Shown: positions 54,665 to 63,737 of the stretch, in pieces
How the letters are laid out: each line of letters opens with the position of its first letter
How positions within the stretch are numbered: position 1 is the stretch's first letter
NCBI GenBank assembly: GCA_039090855.1
Contig: CM077028.1
Coordinates: forward strand, 64,609,054-64,673,053
Source of the DNA: Macrothele yani
Lineage: Eukaryota > Arthropoda > Arachnida > Araneae > Macrothelidae
Length of the DNA stretch: 64,000 nt
Direction: 5' to 3'
The notes under the pieces: generated by a model
Databases searched by the model: none
Seen by the model: only the letters and a program-made list of their open reading frames with translations
Told to the model about the DNA's origin: nothing
Translations under genes and position numbers: made by a program

Positions 54665-57600
54665 CTTCCTTGAATTGTCGCGGGTTCGTGACACCAGTGT
54701 TGAACTCCCTCGTTTATGAGGACATTTCTGCCGCTGGTAGAGATGTTCTCCTTCTCCAGGAAACTCACTGCTCTGCTGACACTCCCACTCACCTATGGAG
54801 ACGCTGGCCGTACACCTTTTACCATTCGTATCGCCTCTCGCGGTATGGTGGTATAGCTGTAGGTGTGCGACAGCGGTTTTTGACTCAGCTGACTTCTATT
54901 TCTGTGACAAATTTACACCTTGATTTTCTTCAGTGTTTTACCTTTTGTGTGCATAATGTTACTTTTCATATCTTTAATGTATATATTCCCACTGATGAAA
55001 TATATGTTGTTTGGCCGCCCCGGTGGCGTAGTGGTCTAAGCGATGGCCTCTGATCATTCGTCCGAACGGGGTCCGGGTTCGAATCCCGGTGAGGCATGGA
55101 TGTTGTGTTTGTCTTACGGCACTGGCTCTTTCCCTTCCCTGGAACCAGTGACCCTAAATTAGGGACGGGCGACTGCTTATAGCCCATTGAGTTGCTCACG
55201 GTGGTCGTTAAACCTCCAACAAAAAAAAAATATATGTTGCTCATCTTTTCAGTAATATTCGTGCAGAGATTGCAGCGATTCCTCTCGGGGATTATTTCGC
55301 TTTTGGGGGGGAGGGGTGGATTTTAACTGCACGCTGCAGCCTTCTCTTGACAGAAATTCGTCTTTTGGCGAATACCGCATGAATTTAGTTTCACAGCTGA
55401 CTCAGCTCCTTGATGATTTTCATCTTGTCGATTCCTTCAGACGGCTAAATCCTGATTCCATTTCCTTTACGTGGTGTAATCCGCCGACGTTCGGTTCTGC
55501 TGCTGCGCGGTTGGACCGAATATATGTTTCTGCTTCCTTACTCCCTGCTATCACTGCTGCTCGACATTCATCTACTGTTTCTTCCGACCATTCTGCCGTT
55601 TCACTATCAATTTGCGTCTCTCCTGCACCTTCATCTACGTGTCGTCATTGGACGTTTGATGACACTCTTTTTCAAGACCGTTCCTTTTGTGAGGAAGTTG
55701 AGAAGTTCCTTTCTGATCGAAAGCTGCTGCTCACAACGACCCCAAGCGCCTTGCGTTTGTGGCTTGATGTCAAACGGGATCTTCTCTTGCTCGTTCGTCA
55801 ACTCTCCTTTACTATTTCCACCACTCGCTCGATGGAGGTGAGTAACCTATGAGGACTCCTCTCCGCGACGCCAATGTCTGACCCGCACTATGCCTCCGTC
55901 CGTGATGAACTTCATGCCTGCCTCGAACCGTTTGCTCAGCAAGCAGTTCGTTGTCTTCGGCTCCTACGTATTTCCCCATCGACGCATTCTTTCGAAGTCC
56001 TTTCGAAGATGGAATCCATGCAGCGCACGTCATCTTCCATCAGGCATCTCCGATTGCCTGATGGCACCGTTTCTGGCAATACAACTCTCATCTGCTCTCA
56101 TGTCCGTCACTTCTTTCAGGAGAAGTTCCGGGCGGTTGCGCAGGGTTCTTCTTTTCTTCCTCCTCTTTTCTTTCTTCTCTCCCTCAGGTCCCGTCTTCTC
56201 TCTGCGCCCCTCTCATTGCTGATTTTTCTTTGCCTGAATTGAGAGGGGCTTTTGCCTCCCTCAATCTTCACTCTTCCCCGGGACCTGATGGCCTCCCGCT
56301 CTCGTTCTATCGGGCCTTTCTTCCGTCACTCCTGCCTTTTCTCTCCGCCGCTTTTTCGTGTGCTCTTTCTTCTCCTGCGCTTCCGCCGGAATTTACAATT
56401 GCACATGTCATCCTCCTGCCGAAGAAGGGTGACCTTCTGGACTTGTCGAATTGGCGCCCCATCTCTATTCTCAACCTGGATTACAAATACTTCACTAAAC
56501 TCCTTTCTCGCCGCCTAAATTCTGTTCTTCCGTTCCTCATATCCCCCGACCAGACATATACCGTGCCTGGTCGTTCTATTTCTAACAACATCTCGTTTCT
56601 TCATAACCTTTCTTTTCTTGCACTAAAACATTCCGAACCCCTAGCTTTGTTTAATCTTGACCAGAAATCCGCTTTTGATAACGACTCTCACACTTACCTT
56701 TCTGCCGTATTAACTCACTTTGGTTTTCTTCCCGATTTTGTTTCTCTCATCCTTAGCCTCTACCGGCCCATTTGCACATTCGGACGGCCACATTTTTGAC
56801 GGCCCTGATTCCTTTTCGATCTGGCATCAGACAAGGTTGTCCATTATCAGGACAACTTTTTGCTCTCGCCTTTGAGCCCTTTTTGATTGCAAGTCGAGCG
56901 TCTCTCTTACCTGCGGTAGGACCGATTGTCTCTAGTACTCGTCACCACCGTTTTCTTGTATCTGCTTACGCAGATGATGTTACCTTTTGTCTTCGCCGCG
57001 ATGACCAATTTGATACTCTTCTTGCCACTTATGAACAGTATGCTGCTCTCTCTGGTGCTGCCCTGAATACTCAGAAAAGTGCTGGCCTGTGGTGTGGTTC
57101 TTGGAGAGGCCGCACTGACTTACCGTGGGGAGCAGTGTGGTCCTCCTCGACCCAAAACTTTCTTGGAGCTTATTTTGGACACTACCGCAAGCAACGTCAC
57201 TTGGCAAGCTCTCCGCCCACGATTTCATCGCACGGCTGGTTTTGGGCGATTTACGTTTTCCCTTTGCTCTTACTTTCAACGTGCTCAAATTGTTCATCGA
57301 TATCTTCTCTCACAATGCTTCTATCCCTGGGATTCCTGTGTGTTTAAATCGCATCATTTCTCTGCCATCAATATTATTTTCACTTCAGTGATATGGTCAT
57401 CTAGACATTGGATTTCTGCTGCCACGCTTTCTCTGCCAACATCATTTGGTGGTCTTCATTTCCCGGATGTCAGAACATATTATCGAGCTCACCGAATCGT
57501 CTCCTTCATTCGTCTTCTCCTTTCGCCCTCCCCTGCACTTTCTTCTACCCTGAATACTCTTATTTCTCTTCATGATCCATCCTTCACTTTCCTCCTTTTT

Positions 57601-58688
57601 CTTCGGATGGATTCATCTCCTTCTACTTCTAAACGACTCCCACCACTTCTTATCGACGCTCTAGCGGTATTTCATTCTCTCCCGCTACTCCGCGCTCCTC
57701 CCTCTACCACCCTGGACCTGCTTGCAGAACCTCTTTTCTTTTCCACTCAGATTCATCCACCCGATCAACCATACTTTCTTTTCCCCCCTTGGTTCCGCTC
57801 AGGAATTCTCACCGTCGAAGCTTTATTAACTTCCGATTTAACCTGGAAACCCCTCTCTTCCCTTTTCCCTGACCCTTCTTCCACCTTGGAAGAGGAGTAT
57901 GACTTTCTTCGCTCCGCTCTCCGTACCCTCTTCCCACTTCTGGTTTCTGACACTGGCCTTGTTTCTGTCTCTTAACCGAGCCTCTCTCTTCCTTTCTTCC
58001 TTCCCTTTCGGGACTCTGTTGCTCCCATTTCTTCTTTTTCCACTGCCTCAATCTATGCGCTCCTCCGTGCGCCCCTCACTTCTCCGCGTGGTCTTCCTGA
58101 TGCTTCTCCTTCTCTTCTGCTGCCTATCTGGTCTGCCTCTTTCTCTCCCCTTTCTACCCCGTTAGAGCGAAACATCCACTGGCGGTTTCTTCACCGCCGC
58201 CTTCCTGTTCCTTCTTCTCTCTTTCACATGTCTATTTCTTCTACTTCTCTATGCTGCTTTTGTGGTGTTGAAGGTGATGTTCCTCATGTCTACTGTCACT
58301 TTTCCGTTCTCCTTTCACTTCTCAATACTGCCTTTCGTCTTGTAGGCACCATTTGCTCCAGAGACATCTGTTTTCAAGCGTACGAGTGGCTATTGCTTAC
58401 CAAACACCCCCGGCTATTTTGCCGGATGCCTGTGCCTATCTCTTCGTACTTGTCAAACATGTCGTTTTTCTTTATCATCAATCTCTCCGCTCTCCTGCTA
58501 CCACACCTAGTATTCTCTCTGCTGGCGCGGCCTTACGGTCGATTTTTAGGAATCGCCTCGTGTCTCGACTACGCCTGGAGAACTTCGCTGCTTCCACCCC
58601 TCAATCTCAAGCCTCTTTCCGGTCTACTTGGGCGCAAGGGACCGGATGGTTTAAAATCACTGGATCTTCCATTGATCTTTCCTTCTGA
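54661..58688 (+). pseudogene. LINE D ORF2, broken by a SINE and several lesions
   Basis: ORF2 reads TSLNCRGFVTPVLNSLVYED from the ORF1 stop region; the expected ATG is GTG (54,661). The endonuclease has DVLLLQETHC (Glu) before the SINE and DFNCTLQPSLDRN and VSSDHSAV after it. A frameshift lies in a G run near 55,308. The reverse transcriptase at 56,230-57,160 has SSPGPDGLPLSFYRA, NWRPISILNLDYKYF, FNLDQKSAFDNDSH and SAYADDVTFC. Further frame changes are near 56,780 and 57,180, a TAA lies at 57,973-57,975, and a frameshift near 58,350. The zinc finger LCCFCGVEGDVPHVYC survives, and the C-terminus ends at 58,688. Confidence 0.9.
55010..55227 (+). mobile_element. SINE (copy 11), inserted in LINE D ORF2, perfect TSD
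   Basis: A near-consensus copy: A box region GGTGGCGTAGTGGTCTAAG, B box GGTTCGAATCC, body and A run. The duplication AAATATATGTTG is perfect at 54,998-55,009 and 55,228-55,239. The insertion interrupts the endonuclease after NVYIPTDEIY. Confidence 0.95.
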
Positions 58689-59717
58689 TTGGTTTGTTTT
58701 TTCCCAGCTTCGACCTACTGAATGCATCGGCTGAGATCTTGTGCATTTTTTTTTTCACATTCTTTGATGTCTTGTTTATTATACTTCCCTCATCGCATTG
58801 TGCCTTGTGGGCTTTAAGATTTTGTTTGAGTTCAAGGCTAGTAGACTCTTGGACCCTTGATGTTTTTTTCTTGTTGCCTTTTGTACCGGAGCGTGTGGTG
58901 TTTGATATCTCTGGGTGTTCTACTTGTACTGCCCCGGGTATCTATGTCTCTTTTTGTTTTGTGTTGTTTCAATTGTGTTTTGTCTTGCACGGCAGAGGGT
59001 TTTCTGTTCGTACCTATGATTTTGTATACAAGTTCCTGTATTTCTTGCTCGACCCAAGTCATTGTTTTTTTTTGGACCGATGCAATACTGCACGACTTTC
59101 TGTTTGTATTTTGTGTATCCTTGTGTTTCACTTGGGGAGTTTGCCCAAGTTTCCACTATGTTCTGTAATACTCATCATGTTTTTGTCACATATCGCGTGG
59201 TTTCCTCGATTGTGGGAACTTCTGTACCTTTATCGTAGTATATGCTTGTGTTGTGTTTTACATTTACCCTTCTTTTCGTGCACTGCGTTGTACAGCCATA
59301 TTCTTGTAAATATATTTACCTGTTGTTTTGTGCTCTGCTTTCACTGTGCAAGTCATCGCATGCTCTAATATCCTAATCATTACTATTGCTTGTGCAACAT
59401 TTTCCTCAAGCATGTATTGTTCCTTATTAGTGATTTTAACATTTTGTCATCCTTAGTTGACTGCCGTATCACATTCACCTGTAAAATTTCATCAGCATCG
59501 CTCATTGTTTTGTTGTTTATTTTGCCATATGTGGTACGCCTGTATCCCCTTATGTTTTTGTCAATAAAGTATATTTTGAAATATAACTGCTATAATATAT
59601 ATATAGCCAGTGCCGTTAATGCCCACCAGATGGAGACGTCTCAGTAGCTGAGCCCATTTTACGGATTTATGATGTCAGAAGCTGACTTAAAAATACACAT
59701 AGCACCGTGGATTGTTG

Positions 59718-59789
59718 GCCACCGTGGTGTAAATGTAACGCACTCGGCTAGATATCGAGAGTTCTGTGGTTTATTTCCACAGCGGCGGC
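59718..59789 (+). other. tRNA-like cloverleaf, right arm copy
   Basis: A full cloverleaf can be drawn. The acceptor is CCACCGT with GCGGCGG (one mismatch, one wobble); the D stem is GTGT with ACGC; the anticodon stem is CTCGG with TCGAG around the loop CTAGATA (anticodon AGA, Ser-like). The variable loop has five bases, and a perfect 5-bp T stem TGTGG with CCACA surrounds TTTATTT. The T loop lacks the TTC that tRNAs and the B box need, and class I variable length does not fit tRNA-Ser. It is better read as a tRNA-derived SINE head than a working tRNA. Confidence 0.6.
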
Positions 59790-60002
59790 TGAAAAACAAT
59801 TTTTCGGTTGCTGTGTGTTTCTGGAACGTGGAAAGAGCGATGTATTTATTTATTTACTGTCGCCACGTATTTGGAGGATTTTCACCTTTGAAATATTAGT
59901 TGACGCCGCTATGTCTTCACACGTAATTCGTCGATCTTCTTGCAGGATTTCTCAAAGAGTGTTAACAATACGCTCTGTAACAACACTTTCAGGTCGACCA
60001 AA

Positions 60003-60105
60003 CCCATAAAAATTGGAAAGGGAGTCAGACAAGGTGACACTATATCTCCCACACTCTTTAATGCCCCATTGGAAAATGTCTTTCAATCACTGAACTGGGA
60101 AAAAT
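60003..60105 (+). mobile_element. RTE reverse-transcriptase fragment captured inside the split mariner
   Basis: The plus strand reads IKIGKGVRQGDTISPTLF, then LENVFQSLNWEK, the same block as the RTE at about 11,870-11,970. It has no RTE end and no target duplication. It replaces about 20-25 bases present in the mariner copy at 30,145-30,170 and is bordered by ordinary mariner sequence on both sides. Confidence 0.88.
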
Positions 60106-60654
60106 GACAAATGCCCTTTTTTGAAATCATGGTGCCATCTAAAAATCGTTGACTCCCCCAAACATTTATCTTTGTAAGCTTTTTTCATTTAATCAATTAT
60201 TTCTAGAGCCGTTTTACCCAAGCGATAGCAATATTTTATCGCACAATGCATTTCACTTCTTAACTCTGAATCACTCACTTCCATAGCTGTATGGCGAAAT
60301 GCAGACGTACCTTAAACAACTGCGCAATAACGAAACTAGAAACGTCTGCCACCGCTAATAACCGTTGCCATAGATACTTCCTTAATTCAGTTAGTCGTCT
60401 GCGTGGTTATTTTTCCCCCTTTGCACTGTTGCCAAAAAAAATACTCTCAATTTTTATATCAATAAACGATTACGAGACATATGCAGAAAAAAAGTCGAAT
60501 TTCACAAAAGTTGCCTAAAGCAACCAACTTGAACAACAAGAAAACCGATAAATTAATCGCACGCTTCTCAGTCTTCCACCAAAAAGATTTTCTTTCAGAT
60601 TGCGAATTAATCTCTGCTTTCCCTACACATGTAAGAAAAGTCTAAGTACAAAAA

Positions 60655-61040
60655 TCTGTGAAAAAAATTCTGAAATTCACTGGACATCTATATCGCTCCT
60701 GTGTCCTGACCTTTGACCCCATTTCGATGATATTCAACAGAACCAGTTCAGTGTACCTGCGGAACAATAATTTAAAGTTTTGTTGCAATAGAAGCAGTTT
60801 TAGTCAAGTTATGAGGATAACAGCTGTGCAAAAAATATCGCTCCTGTGCGCTGACCTTTGACCCCATTTCGATGATATTCAACAGAACCAGTATAGTACA
60901 CCTGCAGAACAACGTGATAAAGGTTTGTCGCAATGGAGCTATTTTTACTTGAGTTATCGTGCAGACGGACAGACAGACAGACGGAGAAAGCTGGAGCATA
61001 TACGCTTCTTCAACCTGCGGTTGGAAAGCGTAAAAAAAAC
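60655..61040 (+). repeat. Dispersed repeat DR1 with about 147-bp internal units
   Basis: Two and a half tandem units share GACCTTTGACCCCATTTCGA followed by TGATATTCAACAGAACCAG (60,710 and 60,851). They are followed by GACGGACAGACAGACAGACG and TGGAGCATATACGCTTCTTC. This is the opposite-orientation relative of 31,493-32,010. It leads into the minisatellite at 61,191. Confidence 0.75.
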
Positions 61041-61190
61041 GTATTTCCGATGCAACCTTCTTCGTGAAATGACGGGGAAAAAATTGAGTTTCACGCATTT
61101 TTCGAACGCCAGGAAAATTCTGAATTTTCAGAAACCTGTCACCAATTCCTTTCGTATATTTGCGGAAAAATTCTGTTCGCACTTTTTTCG

Positions 61191-61803
61191 TATCCATATG
61201 ACGAAAAATTTCCGGCAATAGGAGCAGTTCGTGGGAGTACCCATATGACGGAAAATTTCCGGTAATAGGAGCAGTTCCTGGGAATATCCATATGACGAAA
61301 AATTTCCGGTAATAGGAGCAGTTCGTGGGAGTATTCATATGACGGAAAATTTCCGGTAATAGGAGCAGTTCGTGGGAGTATCCATATGACGGCAAATTTC
61401 CGGTAATAGGAGCAGTTCGTGGGAGTATCCATATGACGGAAAATTTCCGGTAATAGGAGCAGTTCGTGGGAGTATCCATATGACGGAAAATTTCTGGTAA
61501 TAGGAGCAGTTCCTGGGAATATCCATATGACGGAAAATTTCCGGTAATAGGAGCAGTTCGTGGGAGTATCCATATGACGGAAAATTTCCGGTAATAGGAG
61601 CAGTTCGTGGGAGTATCCATATGACGGAAAATTTCCGGTAATAGGACCAGTTCGTGGGAGTATCCATATGACGGAAAATTTCCGGTAATAGGACCAGTTC
61701 CTGGGAGTATCCATATGACGGAAAACTTCCGGTAATAGGAGCAGTTCGTGGGAGTATCCATATGACGGAAAATTTCCGGTCATAGGAGCAGTTCGTGGGA
61801 GTA
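61191..61803. repeat. 47-bp minisatellite, about 13 copies
   Basis: Consensus unit ACGGAAAATTTCCGGTAATA, then GGAGCAGTTCGTGGGAGTAT and CCATATG. Copies differ by a few bases (GAAAAATTTCC, AGGACCAG, TTCCTGGGAATAT). As 47 is not a multiple of three and the unit has no stop in any minus-strand frame, long overlapping open frames arise in all three frames; these are not genes. The flanking repeat exists at 45,973-46,480 with a single unit. Confidence 0.96.
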
Positions 61804-62335
61804 TACTTGAGGTTCGGTTAAATAATAAATTTCCGTCATCTGTCGGAGGACGTGATTTTGAAGTTCTGTAGCGAAATAGGATATTGCACGTATAGCATAT
61901 CGCATGAAATTTTGGTTATTGTGGCACAAGTTATTCTTTCCCCTCTCCCTCATTTTGTGCACCAGCTATTGTGTATTGTGTTACTGTAAGAAATCGGGTA
62001 CTTAAATTATTGTACAGGTGATTGTATGATATGTATGTATCAGTCTGTGGACCTCTTAAGACAAAAGCTATTACAGCTGTCAAGAGTAAATTTTTTTAAT
62101 TAGTTTCGTGAAATAATACTAAAAACATTTCACCTTTTTTTTAAAGATAATTGAAAGTCATTGTCAGTTTGGAAAGGTCCTAAGTTCCAAAATATTCCGC
62201 TGTGCTTCGAAAAACCAGGACGAAAAAATACATAATTTGTAAATAAAAGTTCTCCTACAGAAAAAATAAAAACTGTTCCCAATATATTCGGAAAATTAAT
62301 AAGGTCGAACAGGAAATAATGACTGATTCACCCAC
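61804..62335 (+). repeat. Dispersed repeat DR1, 3' part
   Basis: It aligns with 46,020-46,480 through shared blocks such as CAGCTATTGTGTATTGTGTT, ACTGTAAGAAATC and TATGTATCAGTCTGTGGAC. Non-coding. Confidence 0.7.
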
Positions 62336-62545
62336 ATTAATAACACCAAACACTTCATCATCTCGCGATTAGAATTCTACCGTGCCTGAACGTTACGTAT
62401 CCCCCTGGGTCATCGACAGCAAGCGCAGTTCGCGTAGAAAAGGCTCCTGGTTCAATATCCATCGGAAACAAAGGAAAGGGATGCTTCAAAATGATGAAAC
62501 AACCAAAAATTTTGCGAAATTTCTGTATAAGCACGGAAACTGGAA

Positions 62546-62768
62546 GCCGCCCTGGTGGCGCAGTGGTCTAAGCGCTAGCTTGTGACCATTCGTCCGAGAA
62601 GGGTCCGGGTTCGAATCCCGGTGAGGCATGGATGTTGTGTTTGTCTTACGGTCATGGTTCTCTCCCTTCCCTGGAATCAATGGCCCTAAATTCGGGACGG
62701 GCGACTGCTTATAGCCCACTGAGTTGCTTACGGTGGTCGTTAAACCTCCAATCAAGAAAAAAAAAACA
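62546..62768 (+). mobile_element. SINE (copy 12)
   Basis: The head is GCCGCCCTGGTGGCGCAGTG, the B box GGTTCGAATCC is intact, the body has a few substitutions, and it ends CAATCAAGAAAAAAAAAA. No clear target duplication. Confidence 0.92.
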
Positions 62769-62938
62769 ACAACCGGGAACGGACTTTTTCAAAATAAATG
62801 GAGTTACGGACTACGGAAATTCTGTTGAAATACTGAATTTAGAAGAAATTGTAAATTTTAAAAACTGAAATTTCGTTAAAAGACGGACACCTGCCGGCAA
62901 CTTTGCTGCATGTTATTTTCAGGAATTTTCCACGAATT

Positions 62939-63163
62939 TTTTTTTTTTTTTTTTGATTGGAGGTTTAACGACCACCGTGAGCAACTCAATGGGCTATAAG
63001 CAGTCGCCCGTCCCTAATTTAGGGTCACTGGTTCCAGGGAAGGGAGAGAGCCAGTGCCGTAAGACAAACACAACATCCATGCCTCACCGGGATTCGAACC
63101 CAGACCCCTGACGGGCGAATGATCAGAGGCCAGCGCCTTAGACCACTGCGCCACCGGGGCGGC
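62939..63163 (-). mobile_element. SINE (copy 13), with perfect TSD
   Basis: A minus-strand full-length copy. The duplication TCCACGAATT is perfect at 62,929-62,938 and 63,164-63,173. The head contains a small insertion (GCGCTGGCC region with an extra AAG). Confidence 0.94.
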
Positions 63164-63287
63164 TCCACGAATTCACACCACTTATTTTTTGTAGCGTACT
63201 TTCTTTTGAAAGATAAACCGGGCGTCTCTTCGTTGTGTTCATTACCTTAATTTATATCCAGTATGGCGGAAAATAATGTCTTCTTCC

Positions 63288-63729
63288 TTGTGGACGAGTG
63301 GTCAGAATCATGGGTATCTGACTAGTCGCTCGATCCGCGGATAAGGCAGTGGTGGTGCTCTTGCCTTACGGTTTTGGGTCTCTCAATTCCCTCGAATACC
63401 GGGCGGAAGACTGCCTTTAGCTCTCAGAATCGCTCATGGTAGCCATTAACCCTTTAACAACCATAACGCCCAAAACGCCTTATATACAAACGAACATAGA
63501 CTCCCGAAACGCCTCTATAAAGTGAGTCAGAGTTCCTACCCTTACCTGCTCCTCAAATTTGCACCACCTATGAGGGATCAGCAAATGTCACCCTCAGTCA
63601 CTATTGTTATTACACAAAGAAGTGAACCAACAGACAGTTTCGCGTGTTATGGTATTTAGAGCGATACAAGATTTTGGGATCATGGTCGTTAAAGGGTTAA
63701 ATCGGCCATCTCCCTTAAAAAAAAATATA
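63288..63729 (+). mobile_element. Divergent SINE relative, split by a piggyBac-like MITE
   Basis: The parts 63,288-63,449 and 63,697-63,729 follow the SINE layout: GTGGACGAGTGGTCAGAATC, a B-box-like GCTCGATCCGCGG, TTGCCTTACGGTTTTGGGTC, CTCTCAATTCCCTCGAATAC, GGGCGGAAGACTGC, CATGGTAGCCATTAA and an A-rich tail. Every conserved block of the main family has a counterpart at much lower identity, so this is an old copy or a sister family. Confidence 0.75.
63450..63696. mobile_element. piggyBac-like MITE
   Basis: TTAA at 63,446-63,449 and 63,697-63,700 flanks ends that read CCCTTTAACAACCAT (left) and CCCTTTAACGACCAT (complement of the right). TTAA duplication with CCC...GGG ends is the piggyBac signature. 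The 247-bp insert is non-coding. Confidence 0.85.
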
Positions 63730-63737
63730 TATATATA

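Larger units (their letters stand above)
52729..59583 (+). mobile_element. LINE D: full-length L1/Tx1-like LINE
   Basis: It starts AGCAGCGTGTTGTTACTCCG right after TAACTG (52,723-52,728) and ends AATAAAGTATATTTTGAAATA before TAACTGCTATAAT (59,584). TAACTG is the only clear duplication. Order: a 5' UTR of 208 bases, ORF1, ORF2 interrupted by a SINE at 55,010-55,227, and a 3' UTR of about 0.9 kb (58,689-59,583). Without the SINE it is about 6.6 kb, close to LINE A in length and layout. Confidence 0.92.
48727..59886. mobile_element. Inverted tRNA-like repeat pair carrying two LINEs
   Basis: Without the LINEs this insertion is two inverted copies of a segment of about 300 bases joined head to head. 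The left arm (48,727-48,997 plus 52,692-52,704) and the right arm (52,710-52,728 plus 59,584-59,856) meet at a 5-base centre GATCT (52,705-52,709). Each arm contains the tRNA-like sequence and ends with a TATTTATTTATTTA tail. An extra 30 bases (59,857-59,886) exist only on the right. LINE C sits in the left arm and LINE D in the right arm at the same relative position. Confidence 0.85.
48285..60460 (-). mobile_element. Mariner split by an 11.16-kb insertion
   Basis: The C-terminal part of the transposase lies at 48,285-48,726 (minus; ITADETWVHYFEPLTKR, GKVMMMMIIFFVHKGVVYQ). The N-terminal part and upstream region lie at 59,887-60,460. The pieces align with the uninterrupted copy at 29,201-30,533. 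TTTGAAATATTA is duplicated at 48,715-48,726 and 59,887-59,898; the reference copy has it once, near 30,018. The left end is truncated near the middle of the catalytic region, and a 100-base RTE fragment replaces a short stretch at 60,003-60,105. Confidence 0.92.

Noticed and set aside
48998..59583. LINE C and LINE D as one element with a twin-primed inversion
   Set aside because: Each copy has its own 3' end followed by the same downstream sequence, and LINE D is complete. Twin priming would give one 3' end and an inverted 5' part only.
60772..61783. Long minus-strand open frames of up to 329 codons with a repeating HELLLLPEIFRHMDTPTN-type peptide
   Set aside because: They are produced by the 47-bp minisatellite. 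The unit length is not a multiple of three and has no stop in any frame, so several overlapping frames are open. There is no start context or homology.
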